Below are positions 15,468 to 23,114 of a DNA stretch of 24,662 nucleotides, one piece after another (the stretch's first letter is position 1; every line of letters starts with the position of its first letter). The notes under the pieces are model-generated. The model saw only the letters and a list, made by a program, of their open reading frames with translations, searched no databases and was not told the origin of the DNA. The translations under genes and the position numbers were made by a program. This DNA is from an uncultured Eubacteriales bacterium (GTDB lineage Bacteria; Bacillota; Clostridia; Oscillospirales; Acutalibacteraceae), in contig CAKSCM010000021.1 of assembly GCA_934444365.1 (NCBI GenBank), positions 1 to 24,662 on the forward strand, read 5' to 3'.

Positions 15468-17462
15468 TTAGCCGAGGAGGGCGCCGGTCTGGTGGTCGTC
15501 GGCGAACAGGACGGTTATTTTATCGTCGCTCTTTGAGGCGAGCAGCATTCCATTACTTTGAACGCCGCACAGCACGGCCGGCTTCAGGTTATCTACAATA
15601 ATTACCTTGCGGCCGATAAGATCTTCGGGCGAATAAAACTTCGCAATGCCCGAAACGATTACCCGGTCGTTCGTTTTTGAATCGTCAAGAGTGAGCTTTA
15701 ACAGCTTTTTGGCTCCCTTTACGGGCTCGCACGCTACCACCTCGGCGACGCGAAGGCGAACCTTTGCAAAATCCTCAATTCCTATGGGTGCGATTGCTTC
15801 TTCGGGCTGGGGTGAGGCTGATTTTGAGGCTTTTTCATCCGATTTTTCTTTATTTTCGGCATTTTTCGCCTTTGCCGCTGCTTTTTCCTTTTCGGCCTTT
15901 TCGGTAAGCTCGGATAGCAGTTTTTCTCCGTCGATCCGGGCGAAAAGCGGCTCGGCGGCGCCGGTTGAAAACTCGCCGGCCGATCCGAAGGGCTCGTCAA
16001 TAATCGAAAGATTGAAGACGTTGGGATCGTCTATGCCGATCTGGTGCATTATTCTGCCGGCGGTGTCGGGCATGAAGGGGTAGATTATAACGGCGAGGCG
16101 ACGGATTCCCTCTAACAGGTTGAAAAGCACGGTTGAGAGCCGGTCGGATTTTTCCTCATCCTTGGCGAGAACCCACGGAGCCGTCTCGTCGATGTACTTG
16201 TTCAAGCGGCGGGCGAGCTCGGTTATTGCTCCGGCAGCGTCGGCGTTGCGAAGATTTTCCATGCTCGCTGCATAATCCTTGCAGCATTTGTCGATAGTCG
16301 ATTTTAAATCGTCATCCACCGGCTCGGCGGCGCCCCTGTCGCTTATATGCGAGGCAAAATACTTCGCCGACATGGCAACGGTGCGGTTGACAAGGTTGCC
16401 GATGGTGTTGGCAAGATCGGTGTTGTATTTTGCTATTACGCTTTCGTAGGTAATTGATCCGTCCTGAGCGAAGGGGATTTCGGAAAGCAGGTAGTATCTT
16501 ACGGCGTCGACCCCGAAAATATCGGCAAGGGTATCGGCATAAATGACGTTGCCGACCGACTTGCTCATTTTATCGGCACCGGAAAGCACCCACGGGTGGC
16601 CGAGAACCTTTTTGGGCAAGGGGAGATCGAGGGCCATTAAGAAAATCGGCCAGTATATGGTGTGAAAGCGGACGATGTCCTTGCCGATGACGTGAAGGTC
16701 GCACGGCCAGTATTTCCTGAATTTATCGCTGTTTTCGCCGCAATCGTAGCCGATGCCGGTAATGTAATTGAGCAGGGCGTCAAGCCAGACGTAAACCACA
16801 TGCTTCGGGTCGAAATCCACCGGAATTCCCCATTTGAAGGAGGTACGCGAAACGCAAAGATCGGACAGTCCCGGCTTTAAAAAGTTGTTTATCATTTCGG
16901 CGCGGCGGCTTTCGGGCTGGAAAAAGTCAGGATTCTGATTGTAAAAATCCATAAGACGATCCTGATATTTCGAAAGACGGAAGAAATAAGCCTCCTCGCT
17001 TGCGTCGACAACATCGCGGCCGCAATCGGGACATTTGCCGTCTACAAGCTGGGTCTCGGTGAAGAAGGATTCGCACGGTACGCAATATTTGCCCTCGTAC
17101 TTTCCTTTGTATATGTCGCCCTGATCGTAGAGTTTTTTGAAAACGCGCTGAATGGCCAGCTCGTGATCGGCGTCGGTCGTGCGGATAAAGCGGTCGTAGG
17201 AGATGTTCAGCTTATCCCACACGCCCTTTATTACGGTTGAGACCCTGTCCACGAATTCCTTAGGGGAGATGCCCTCTTCGGCGGCATACTCCTCTATTTT
17301 CTGGCCGTGTTCGTCCGATCCGGTCAAAAAGAAAACGTCATATCCCTGCATTCGCTTGAATCTCGCGATTGCGTCGGCCAAAACGGGGTCGTAGGTGTTG
17401 CCGATGTGCGGTTTGCGCGAGGTGTAAGCGATTGCGGTTGTGATGTAGAATTTTTTATCCAT
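15468..17462 (-). CDS. metG: Methionyl-tRNA synthetase
   Basis: The enzyme charges tRNA(Met) with methionine in the cytoplasm. The 664-residue protein has the class I HIGH motif as HIGN (19-22), a CVPC/CPDC zinc knuckle in the connective domain, KMSKS (298-302), an anticodon-binding helical domain, a Lys/Ala/Glu-rich linker, and a C-terminal Trbp111-type tRNA-binding OB fold (about 565 onward, IEDFAKVRLRVAEVV). It ends in TGALLG, slightly unlike the basic tail common in the family; the tandem repeat array starts right at its stop. The ATG at 17462 has AAGGA upstream. No T-box leader is seen. It is convergent with gyrA. Confidence 0.97.
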   Translation of the reverse strand: MDKKFYITTAIAYTSRKPHIGNTYDPVLADAIARFKRMQGYDVFFLTGSDEHGQKIEEYAAEEGISPKEFVDRVSTVIKGVWDKLNISYDRFIRTTDADHELAIQRVFKKLYDQGDIYKGKYEGKYCVPCESFFTETQLVDGKCPDCGRDVVDASEEAYFFRLSKYQDRLMDFYNQNPDFFQPESRRAEMINNFLKPGLSDLCVSRTSFKWGIPVDFDPKHVVYVWLDALLNYITGIGYDCGENSDKFRKYWPCDLHVIGKDIVRFHTIYWPIFLMALDLPLPKKVLGHPWVLSGADKMSKSVGNVIYADTLADIFGVDAVRYYLLSEIPFAQDGSITYESVIAKYNTDLANTIGNLVNRTVAMSAKYFASHISDRGAAEPVDDDLKSTIDKCCKDYAASMENLRNADAAGAITELARRLNKYIDETAPWVLAKDEEKSDRLSTVLFNLLEGIRRLAVIIYPFMPDTAGRIMHQIGIDDPNVFNLSIIDEPFGSAGEFSTGAAEPLFARIDGEKLLSELTEKAEKEKAAAKAKNAENKEKSDEKASKSASPQPEEAIAPIGIEDFAKVRLRVAEVVACEPVKGAKKLLKLTLDDSKTNDRVIVSGIAKFYSPEDLIGRKVIIVDNLKPAVLCGVQSNGMLLASKSDDKITVLFADDHQTGALLG

Positions 17463-17767
17463 TCTCGTTTTCCTTCTTTATCAAATATTTTAACCGGATC
17501 ATGACCGGTCGGTTTGTGATTTTTATGTTTTGTGTTGTACTTATCCGGTGCAACACTTAATCTGAATATAAACAGAAAAATGTGAAATGCGACCTATAAC
17601 ACCTCATCCCATCCACTTCACTCTACCCCACTCCTATGAACGGGGTTATGTAAACCGATATGGAGTAAATGAGCCGGTTTTGGAGCGATTGTTGAAAACC
17701 CCGGTGGACAGCCGCTTGCCGTAGTTTTAACTAAAGACGAAAAAGCATTTGCCCACCGCCAGGTGTG
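17463..17767. other. metG leader and serS 3' flank
   Basis: This 305-base gap has no gene. Upstream of metG lies an imperfect 9-bp inverted repeat (GTGTTGTAC 17532-17540 with GTGCAACAC 17548-17556), a possible operator, and an ACCGG/CCGGT hairpin nearer the start codon. No T-box specifier/antiterminator motif was recognised. The right part is the isolated hairpin repeat. Confidence 0.4.
17680..17767 (-). repeat. Isolated copy of the metG-type hairpin repeat, abutting the serS stop
   Basis: On the minus strand it runs CACACCTGGCGGTGGGC, a T-rich stretch, AAGCGGCTGTCCACCGG and GGTTTTCAACAATCGC. This is the same element order as the array at 14990-15467. It starts directly after the serS TAA, exactly as the array does after metG. 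The segment TTTTCAACA (17690-17698, minus) equals the DnaA-box-like motif of oriC. Confidence 0.75.
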
Positions 17768-19036
17768 TTATTTTATTATGTCGGTTCCCATATATTCGCG
17801 GAGCACCTCGGGAACGGTTACCGAACCGTCGGCGTTCTGATAATTTTCAAGAATGGCGGCGGTCGTGCGGCCTATTGCAAGACCGGAGCCGTTGAGGGTG
17901 TGAACAAAACGGGTTTTGTCGCCGCCGGCATCCTTAAAGCGAATGGAGGCGCGGCGAGCCTGATAATCCTCAAAGTTTGAGCACGAGGAGATCTCGCAAT
18001 AACGGTTGTAGGAGGGCAGCCAGACCTCAATATCATAGGTTTTTGCCGAGGAAAAGCCGATGTCGCCGGCGCTCAGGCATACAACGCGATAGGGCAGTCC
18101 GAGCAGCTGCAGCAGCTTTTCGGCGTCGTTTGTAAGGCTTTCGAGCTCATTGTATGAATCCTCCGGACGGACGAATTTAACAAGCTCGACCTTGTTGAAC
18201 TGGTGCTGACGGATAAGACCTCTTGTGTCGCGCCCGGCCGATCCTGCCTCGGCACGGAAGCAGGCCGAATATGCGCAATATTTAATGGGCAGACGGGCTC
18301 CGTCCAAAATTTCGCCGCGGTGCATGTTGGTAACCGGAACCTCGGCGGTGGGGATGAGGAAATAATCGTTGGTGAGCTTAAAGGCGTCATCCTCGAATTT
18401 GGGGAGCTGTCCGGTGCCGGTCATGGAAGCGCGGTTGACCATAAACGGGGGGAATATCTCGGTGTAGCCGTTGCCGGTGTGGGTGTTGAGATAGAAGTTG
18501 ATTATTGAGCGCTCAAGCCTCGCGCCGAGACCCTTGTAAAAATGAAAACGGGTGCCGGTGACCTTGGCTGCCGTTTCGGGATCGAGAATTCCGAGGTCGG
18601 CGCCGATGTCCCAGTGCGCCTTGGCTTCGAAATCGAACTTGCGCGGCTCGCCCCAGCGGCGAACTTCGCGATTAAAGGTATCGTCCTTGCCGTCTGGAAT
18701 GTCGGGATTCGGCATGTTCGGCAGGGTAAGCAGAATGTTTTTCTGTTTTTCCTCAAGGGCCGACGACTGGGCGTCGCACTCCTTTATTTCGTCGGCGAGC
18801 TCCTTCATTTCGGCCATTATGGCGCTTACATCTCCCCCGGCCTTTTTTATTGCCGGAATTTCCTTTGAAGCGGCATTGCGCTTAGCCTTCATCGTATCGG
18901 TCTTGGCCGATATCTCGCGGCGCTTTACATCTATTTCGAGCAGCTCGTCAACGGCCGCCGTGTAGTCGCCGTTGCGGCGGTTGAGCGCGTCCTTCACGGC
19001 CTGGGGATTGCTTCTTATAAATTTGATATCAAGCAT
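17768..19036 (-). CDS. serS: Seryl-tRNA synthetase
   Basis: This class II synthetase charges serine tRNAs (and the selenocysteine tRNA where present). The 422-residue protein has the N-terminal coiled-coil tRNA-binding arm (about 30-105, rich in Lys/Glu/Ala). The catalytic core carries the motif 2 region FRAEAGSAGRDTRGLIR-HQF and the motif 3 region GSGLAIGRTTAAILENYQ, and the protein ends VPEVLREYMG. Length and motif order are normal. AAGGAAG lies about eight bases before the ATG. It is 87 bases downstream of parB on the same strand. A TATAAT-like box in that gap suggests it may have its own promoter. Confidence 0.97.
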   Translation of the reverse strand: MLDIKFIRSNPQAVKDALNRRNGDYTAAVDELLEIDVKRREISAKTDTMKAKRNAASKEIPAIKKAGGDVSAIMAEMKELADEIKECDAQSSALEEKQKNILLTLPNMPNPDIPDGKDDTFNREVRRWGEPRKFDFEAKAHWDIGADLGILDPETAAKVTGTRFHFYKGLGARLERSIINFYLNTHTGNGYTEIFPPFMVNRASMTGTGQLPKFEDDAFKLTNDYFLIPTAEVPVTNMHRGEILDGARLPIKYCAYSACFRAEAGSAGRDTRGLIRQHQFNKVELVKFVRPEDSYNELESLTNDAEKLLQLLGLPYRVVCLSAGDIGFSSAKTYDIEVWLPSYNRYCEISSCSNFEDYQARRASIRFKDAGGDKTRFVHTLNGSGLAIGRTTAAILENYQNADGSVTVPEVLREYMGTDIIK

Positions 19037-19123
19037 TTTATTACTTCCTTAAATAATTATATTGTCGGCATTTTTTGCCGTTTTATCCGTTTTTTGCGAA
19101 AAACCGGGTTATCGGGGCTATGC

Positions 19124-19969
19124 TTACTTTACTATGCTGTTTGCAAGAGCTGTAAGGTCGTCGGCTCCGTAAAAATCTATCTGCAGGGTGCCTCCGCGCG
19201 ATTTTTGCACAATCTTTACCGGACGTCCGAGTGCCGCTGAAAGAGAAAGCTCAGCCTCGTCGTATATTCGGTCGCGTTGTTTTTTTGCAGGTTTTTTCGG
19301 CGAGGAAGGATCCTTTTTCCGAGAAGTGCGGGCAAGCTCCTCTATTTCGCGCACTGTTGCTCCGCCGAGGGTCAGACGAACGGCCTCGTCGATCATATTT
19401 TCGGGAAGCGAGAGCATTGCGCGCGCACTGCCGACCGATATGCTGCCCATGGAGACCATGCTTTTAACATTGTCGGGCAACGACAAGAGCCTCAGCGCAT
19501 TCGCTATTGCCGGCCGGGATTTTCCGAGCCGTTTTGCGACGTCCTCCTGTGTCATTCCGAGGTTATCCATCAAATCCTTATAGCCGAGAGCCTCTTCTAT
19601 GGGATCGAGATCCTCACGCTGAAGATTTTCGATAAGGGCAATTTCCATCGCCTCGGCGTCGGTCATCTCCTTAATTACGACCGGAACCTCGGTCAGCTCG
19701 GCCATCCGTGCGGCACGCCAGCGGCGTTCTCCGGCGACCAGCTGATATCCTCCGCCGTCCGTCGGCCGTACAACAAGGGGCTGTAAAACGCCGTGTTCGC
19801 GTATGCTGTCGCACAGCTCTTCGAGGGCTGATGGGTCAAAATGCTTTCTCGGCTGAGAACGGTTCGGTTCTATCTCGCTTACGCGAAGGGTGGCAGTGCC
19901 TGTGGCGTCGGCCGTGTTTTCGCTGAAAAGCGCGTCGAGCCCACGCCCGAGTCCGCTTTTTTTAGCCAT
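19124..19969 (-). CDS. parB: Chromosome partitioning protein ParB (Spo0J)
   Basis: ParB binds parS sites near the origin, spreads as a CTP-dependent clamp and loads condensin. The 281-residue protein has the N-terminal KSGLGRGLDALF motif, IEPNRSQPR, the CTP-binding box VAGERRWRAARMA (GERRWRA 80-86), a central helix-turn-helix (about 138-161, MTQEDVAKRLGKSRPAIANA), a basic linker rich in Lys/Pro, and a C-terminal dimerisation domain. AAGGAGAGAG precedes the ATG. It lies 228 bases downstream of parA. The matching parS-like sites are at 21212 and 23026. No second (Noc-like) paralogue is seen in the window. Confidence 0.96.
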   Translation of the reverse strand: MAKKSGLGRGLDALFSENTADATGTATLRVSEIEPNRSQPRKHFDPSALEELCDSIREHGVLQPLVVRPTDGGGYQLVAGERRWRAARMAELTEVPVVIKEMTDAEAMEIALIENLQREDLDPIEEALGYKDLMDNLGMTQEDVAKRLGKSRPAIANALRLLSLPDNVKSMVSMGSISVGSARAMLSLPENMIDEAVRLTLGGATVREIEELARTSRKKDPSSPKKPAKKQRDRIYDEAELSLSAALGRPVKIVQKSRGGTLQIDFYGADDLTALANSIVK

Positions 19970-20197
19970 TTATCTCTCTCCTTTTAGGTTTGTGTAAAAT
20001 GCACCGTGAATAATGAATATACCGCATTTGCAGCCGGTTGCAATATTCCGTAAAATACGTTTGGGGCGGAATTTTTGTCCGCCATACGAGCAGGATTTTA
20101 AGCGGTAAGCAATTGGCAGCATCGGCAACAACGGTGACGGTATATTCAGAATACCGGCGGTATACCGATATTCAGGATTATACTGCAATGCGCCGGT
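19970..20197. other. parA-parB spacer
   Basis: No gene is visible in these 228 bases. A 6-bp hairpin (GGCGGA 20065-20070 with TCCGCC 20078-20083) and repeated ATATTCAG and GGTATACC-type short palindromes (about 20139-20180) are present. None is a convincing terminator. Confidence 0.4.
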
Positions 20198-20971
20198 TTA
20201 GGAGCGCTTGCGGTTGTTCTTTAAAAACTCTTTTCCGAGCGACATGTAGGCGGCCGCTCCCTTTGAGCGTTTATCGTAATATATTACCGGTTGGCCGAAG
20301 CCGGGCGCCTCCGAAAGGCGGACCGAACGGGGAATAACCGAGGAGAATACCTTTTTCGGGAAGAATTTCTTGACCTCGGCGGCTACCTGACAGGTTAAAT
20401 TCAGCCGACCGTCGTACATCGTCAGCAAAACTCCCTCGATGTCAAGTTCGGGATTGTAAAGCCGCTTTATCTGCCGTACGGTGGACATCAGCTGCGAAAG
20501 TCCCTCGAGCGCGTAATACTCGCACTGTATGGGAACAAGCAGGGTGTCGGCCGCGCACAGTGCGTTTATGGTGATAAATCCAAGCGCCGGAGGACAGTCG
20601 ATAAATATATAATCGTACCGGTCAGAAACGGCGGCGAAGGCGGATTTCAGTCTCCCCTCGCGCCCTTCCTTTTGGGAAAGCTCTACCTCAGCACCGGCTA
20701 AATCTATGCTTGAGGCAAGCAGATCGACCCCTTCGGCCGATGTTTTTATAATGGCCGAGGTTATAGGATATGAATTTATTATAACGTCGTAGGCGCTGTG
20801 AGCTACCTGTCTTTTGTCGATTCCGTAACCGCTTGTGGTGTTGCCCTGAGGGTCTAAATCGGCCAGAAGAACCCGTTTTCCGAGCGCGCCTACAGCCGCC
20901 GCTAAGTTTACGGCGGTTGTGGTTTTGCCCACGCCGCCCTTTTGATTGGCTATTGCGACCGTTTTTGCCAA
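20198..20971 (-). CDS. parA: Chromosome partitioning ATPase ParA (Soj)
   Basis: ParA is the Walker-type ATPase partner of ParB for origin segregation and, in Firmicutes, for control of DnaA. The 257-residue protein opens MAKTVAIANQKGGVGKTT with the deviant Walker A motif KGGVGKT, followed by DLDPQGNTTSGYG and IDCPPALG (Walker B). The start is probably TTG at 20971: AGGAG lies eight bases before it and it restores the family's MAK start. The ATG at 20977 is only two bases from the same ribosome binding site. The much longer in-frame extension upstream (to 21259) lacks homology and would run through the promoter and a parS-like site. It is transcribed toward parB. Confidence 0.95.
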   Translation of the reverse strand: MAKTVAIANQKGGVGKTTTAVNLAAAVGALGKRVLLADLDPQGNTTSGYGIDKRQVAHSAYDVIINSYPITSAIIKTSAEGVDLLASSIDLAGAEVELSQKEGREGRLKSAFAAVSDRYDYIFIDCPPALGFITINALCAADTLLVPIQCEYYALEGLSQLMSTVRQIKRLYNPELDIEGVLLTMYDGRLNLTCQVAAEVKKFFPKKVFSSVIPRSVRLSEAPGFGQPVIYYDKRSKGAAAYMSLGKEFLKNNRKRS

Positions 20972-21005
20972 AACCATCTCTCCTACACAAAATTCGGTAA
21001 AATAA

Positions 21006-21033
21006 ATTATAACACAACTTACGGAAATGTAAA
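21006..21033 (-). promoter_or_regulatory. Promoter of parA
   Basis: On the minus strand TTTACA (21033-21028) and TATAAT (21011-21006) are separated by 16 bases. They lie about 35 bases before the parA start. A near-palindrome (GTAAAGCGTTTTAC, 21029-21042) overlaps the -35 and could be an operator. Confidence 0.65.
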
Positions 21034-21211
21034 GCGTTTTACGGAAATTGTGTTCACAAAAGAAGGCTTTATGTATTATTTCGGGCGGACGATGAAAAAT
21101 ATTATTTTCCGATCGCCGGTTATAAGTTGCTGTGGATTTTTGCAAAGGCCGGCCGCGTCGGTGCGGCGTATTTTGCTTATATAGACGGTTTTGTTGCTTC
21201 GGGCGGCTGAA

Positions 21212-21227
21212 TGTTTCACATGAAACA
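21212..21227 (+). promoter_or_regulatory. parS-like ParB binding site 1
   Basis: TGTTTCACATGAAACA differs from the Bacillus parS consensus TGTTTCACGTGAAACA by one central base. It lies between parA and the flavoprotein gene. The identical 19-base string AATGTTTCACATGAAACAC recurs at 23024-23042. Confidence 0.85.
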
Positions 21228-21401
21228 CTGCCGGAAAAAGCTATTGCCACGAGGGACAAAAGGTGGTAAAATAATAAAATAGTATTATTGTGTCGATTTT
21301 GGGTGCAGTGTGAATGTTAGAAAGGTAAAGGGTGCCGTTTGTGTGGTGTTATCCGTTTATTCAGTAGTATTGCACCGCACGGATTAAAGGGGAGGATTCG
21401 G

Positions 21402-22991
21402 ATGGCTGTAAAATATAATGGCGAGAATAAAAGATCTTCCCTTAGCCGGGAACGGACGGCATCTGCCGGTCGCAGCAAAAAGCCGGAAACCGGGATAAAA
21501 CGCGGCGTATCAGAGAGCGGTTACGGCAATCAAGACAGACTCGGCAGCCGTTTGGCCGGTGGGCGTGGAGATAGTCGCGCTACCGGAAAAAGATATGATT
21601 ACGAATATCGCCGTAATAATGACGGCAAAGCAATACCGAATAGAACCGAAAAAACGGAGAGATACAAAAGGGTAACGGATACGAAAAAAACGGCGGACGG
21701 CATAACGGGCGCCAAGCGACCGGCGAAAACCGGCGGCTCGGCGGATATTGTTGTAGTCGGCGGCGGTGCGTCGGGACTGGCGGCCGCTATATCGGCGGCA
21801 AGGTGCGGCGCCTCGGTGATAATCCTTGAAAGCGGCGCACGGGTCGGGAAAAAACTCATAACGACCGGAAACGGGCGGTGTAACATAACGAACATGGGGG
21901 AGCTTTCCGGCAGATATCACGGTGATGAGGAGTTTGCAAAAAGGGTTTTTTCGCGAGTCGGACGGGACGAATGCATTGAATTTTTCGAAAGCATCGGGAT
22001 TCCGATTTGTGCTCCGGAGGACGAAAGAGCATATCCTATGTCGTTGCAGGCCGGGTCGGTTGTGGATGCCTTGCGCTTTGCGGCACAAAGAGAGGGCGCC
22101 GAAATATCGGCCGAACAACAGGTTGTATCGGTTAAAAAGGACGATTATGGCGGATTTAAGGTCTGTTGCGAATCAGGCAGCATATATAATTGTAAGAGGG
22201 TAATAATCTGCACCGGCGGAATGGCGGCGCCTAAAACCGGCTCTAACGGAAACGGGTATGCCCTGCTCGAAGAATTCGGCCATACAAAAACGCCGGTTTT
22301 TCCGGCCATTGTTCAGCTGACCACCGAAATTCCGCCGATAAAGGCCTTAAAGGGAATTAAGCTCGACTGTACGGTGAGCGCTATGACGAGTAAGGGGCCG
22401 AGAGCTGAGTTCGGCGAACTGCTTTTTACCGAATACGGCATTTCGGGCCCGCCGGTATTGCAGCTCGGGCGGTTCGCCTCCGATTTTAAGGACGGCGCCG
22501 TGCATATTGATCTTTTGCCGGAAATTTCTTATAAAGAACTCGAAAGCATACTTGTTTCGCGACGGGACAGTATCGGCGAGCTGCCGATAACGTCGGTTTT
22601 TATGGGGATACTTCATTCCCGTTTGGGCGAGACGGTCGCGCGCGGTGTGCTGAGTGATCCTGCAAGGCGTTTTATAAAGGAGCTTGGAGCCGACGAAATA
22701 ACGTCGCTTGTAAAGCAGGTCAAGGATTTTTCGCTTAAGGTTACCGGTACCCTTTCCTGGAATAACGCTCAGGTTACGGCCGGGGGAATTGACACCTCGG
22801 AATTCGACGGCGATACAATGCAGTCGCGCATAGTTCCCGGAGTTTATGCGGCCGGCGAGATACTTAATGTCGACGGCGATTGCGGCGGTTTCAATCTTCA
22901 ATGGGCGTGGTCGTCGGGATTGCTCGCCGGTAAAAGCGCTGCCGGCAATCCGGTTTCGGATAAAACGGCCCGAACCAACAGGCAGTTATAA
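21402..22991 (+). CDS. NAD(P)/FAD-dependent oxidoreductase, BaiN/HI0933 family, with long basic N-terminal extension
   Basis: The catalytic part is a flavoprotein with the FAD-binding motif VVVGGGASGLAAAI (G120-G125 region), the family-specific GKKLITTGNGRCNITN, and the C-terminal GGFNLQWAWSSGLLAG. The family includes BaiN of bile-acid-converting Clostridium, but the substrate here is not known. The first 113 or so residues are Arg/Lys/Gly/Ser-rich, without hydrophobic segments, and probably disordered. GGGGAGG at 21388-21395 supports ATG 21402 as the start, so the extension is likely real rather than a start-site error. It is flanked by the two parS-like sites. Confidence is high for the family and low for the function. 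Confidence 0.88.
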   Translation: MAVKYNGENKRSSLSRERTASAGRSKKPETGIKRGVSESGYGNQDRLGSRLAGGRGDSRATGKRYDYEYRRNNDGKAIPNRTEKTERYKRVTDTKKTADGITGAKRPAKTGGSADIVVVGGGASGLAAAISAARCGASVIILESGARVGKKLITTGNGRCNITNMGELSGRYHGDEEFAKRVFSRVGRDECIEFFESIGIPICAPEDERAYPMSLQAGSVVDALRFAAQREGAEISAEQQVVSVKKDDYGGFKVCCESGSIYNCKRVIICTGGMAAPKTGSNGNGYALLEEFGHTKTPVFPAIVQLTTEIPPIKALKGIKLDCTVSAMTSKGPRAEFGELLFTEYGISGPPVLQLGRFASDFKDGAVHIDLLPEISYKELESILVSRRDSIGELPITSVFMGILHSRLGETVARGVLSDPARRFIKELGADEITSLVKQVKDFSLKVTGTLSWNNAQVTAGGIDTSEFDGDTMQSRIVPGVYAAGEILNVDGDCGGFNLQWAWSSGLLAGKSAAGNPVSDKTARTNRQL

Positions 22992-23025
22992 AAATATAAA
23001 ACAAACCGCCGGCGAGAGTTTTTAA

Positions 23026-23041
23026 TGTTTCACATGAAACA
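23026..23041 (+). promoter_or_regulatory. parS-like ParB binding site 2
   Basis: A second TGTTTCACATGAAACA with the same central CA, in the gap before the methyltransferase gene and 1.8 kb from the first copy. Two identical imperfect palindromes within 2 kb of parAB argue for function. Confidence 0.85.
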
Positions 23042-23114
23042 CACATCAGTTTTCGGCGAGAATTATATAAGGATTGCGGAGAAACTAAGAACATAAAGGA
23101 CTGTAGGTATAGAT

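Noticed and set aside
14991..15601. Open frames on both strands across the tandem array, encoding repeated peptides such as CRKLSGQPLG and STKFSTII
   Set aside because: Unit lengths (86, 87, 102) do not all keep frame, both strands are open, and no ribosome binding site supports a start; the frames follow from the DNA repeat.
20061..20084. Terminator between parA and parB
   Set aside because: The 6-bp hairpin is not followed by a U tract on the minus strand.
20978..21259. 94-residue N-terminal extension of ParA
   Set aside because: It would cross the parA promoter and the parS-like site and has no similarity to ParA; AGGAG serves the TTG at 20971 or the ATG at 20977.
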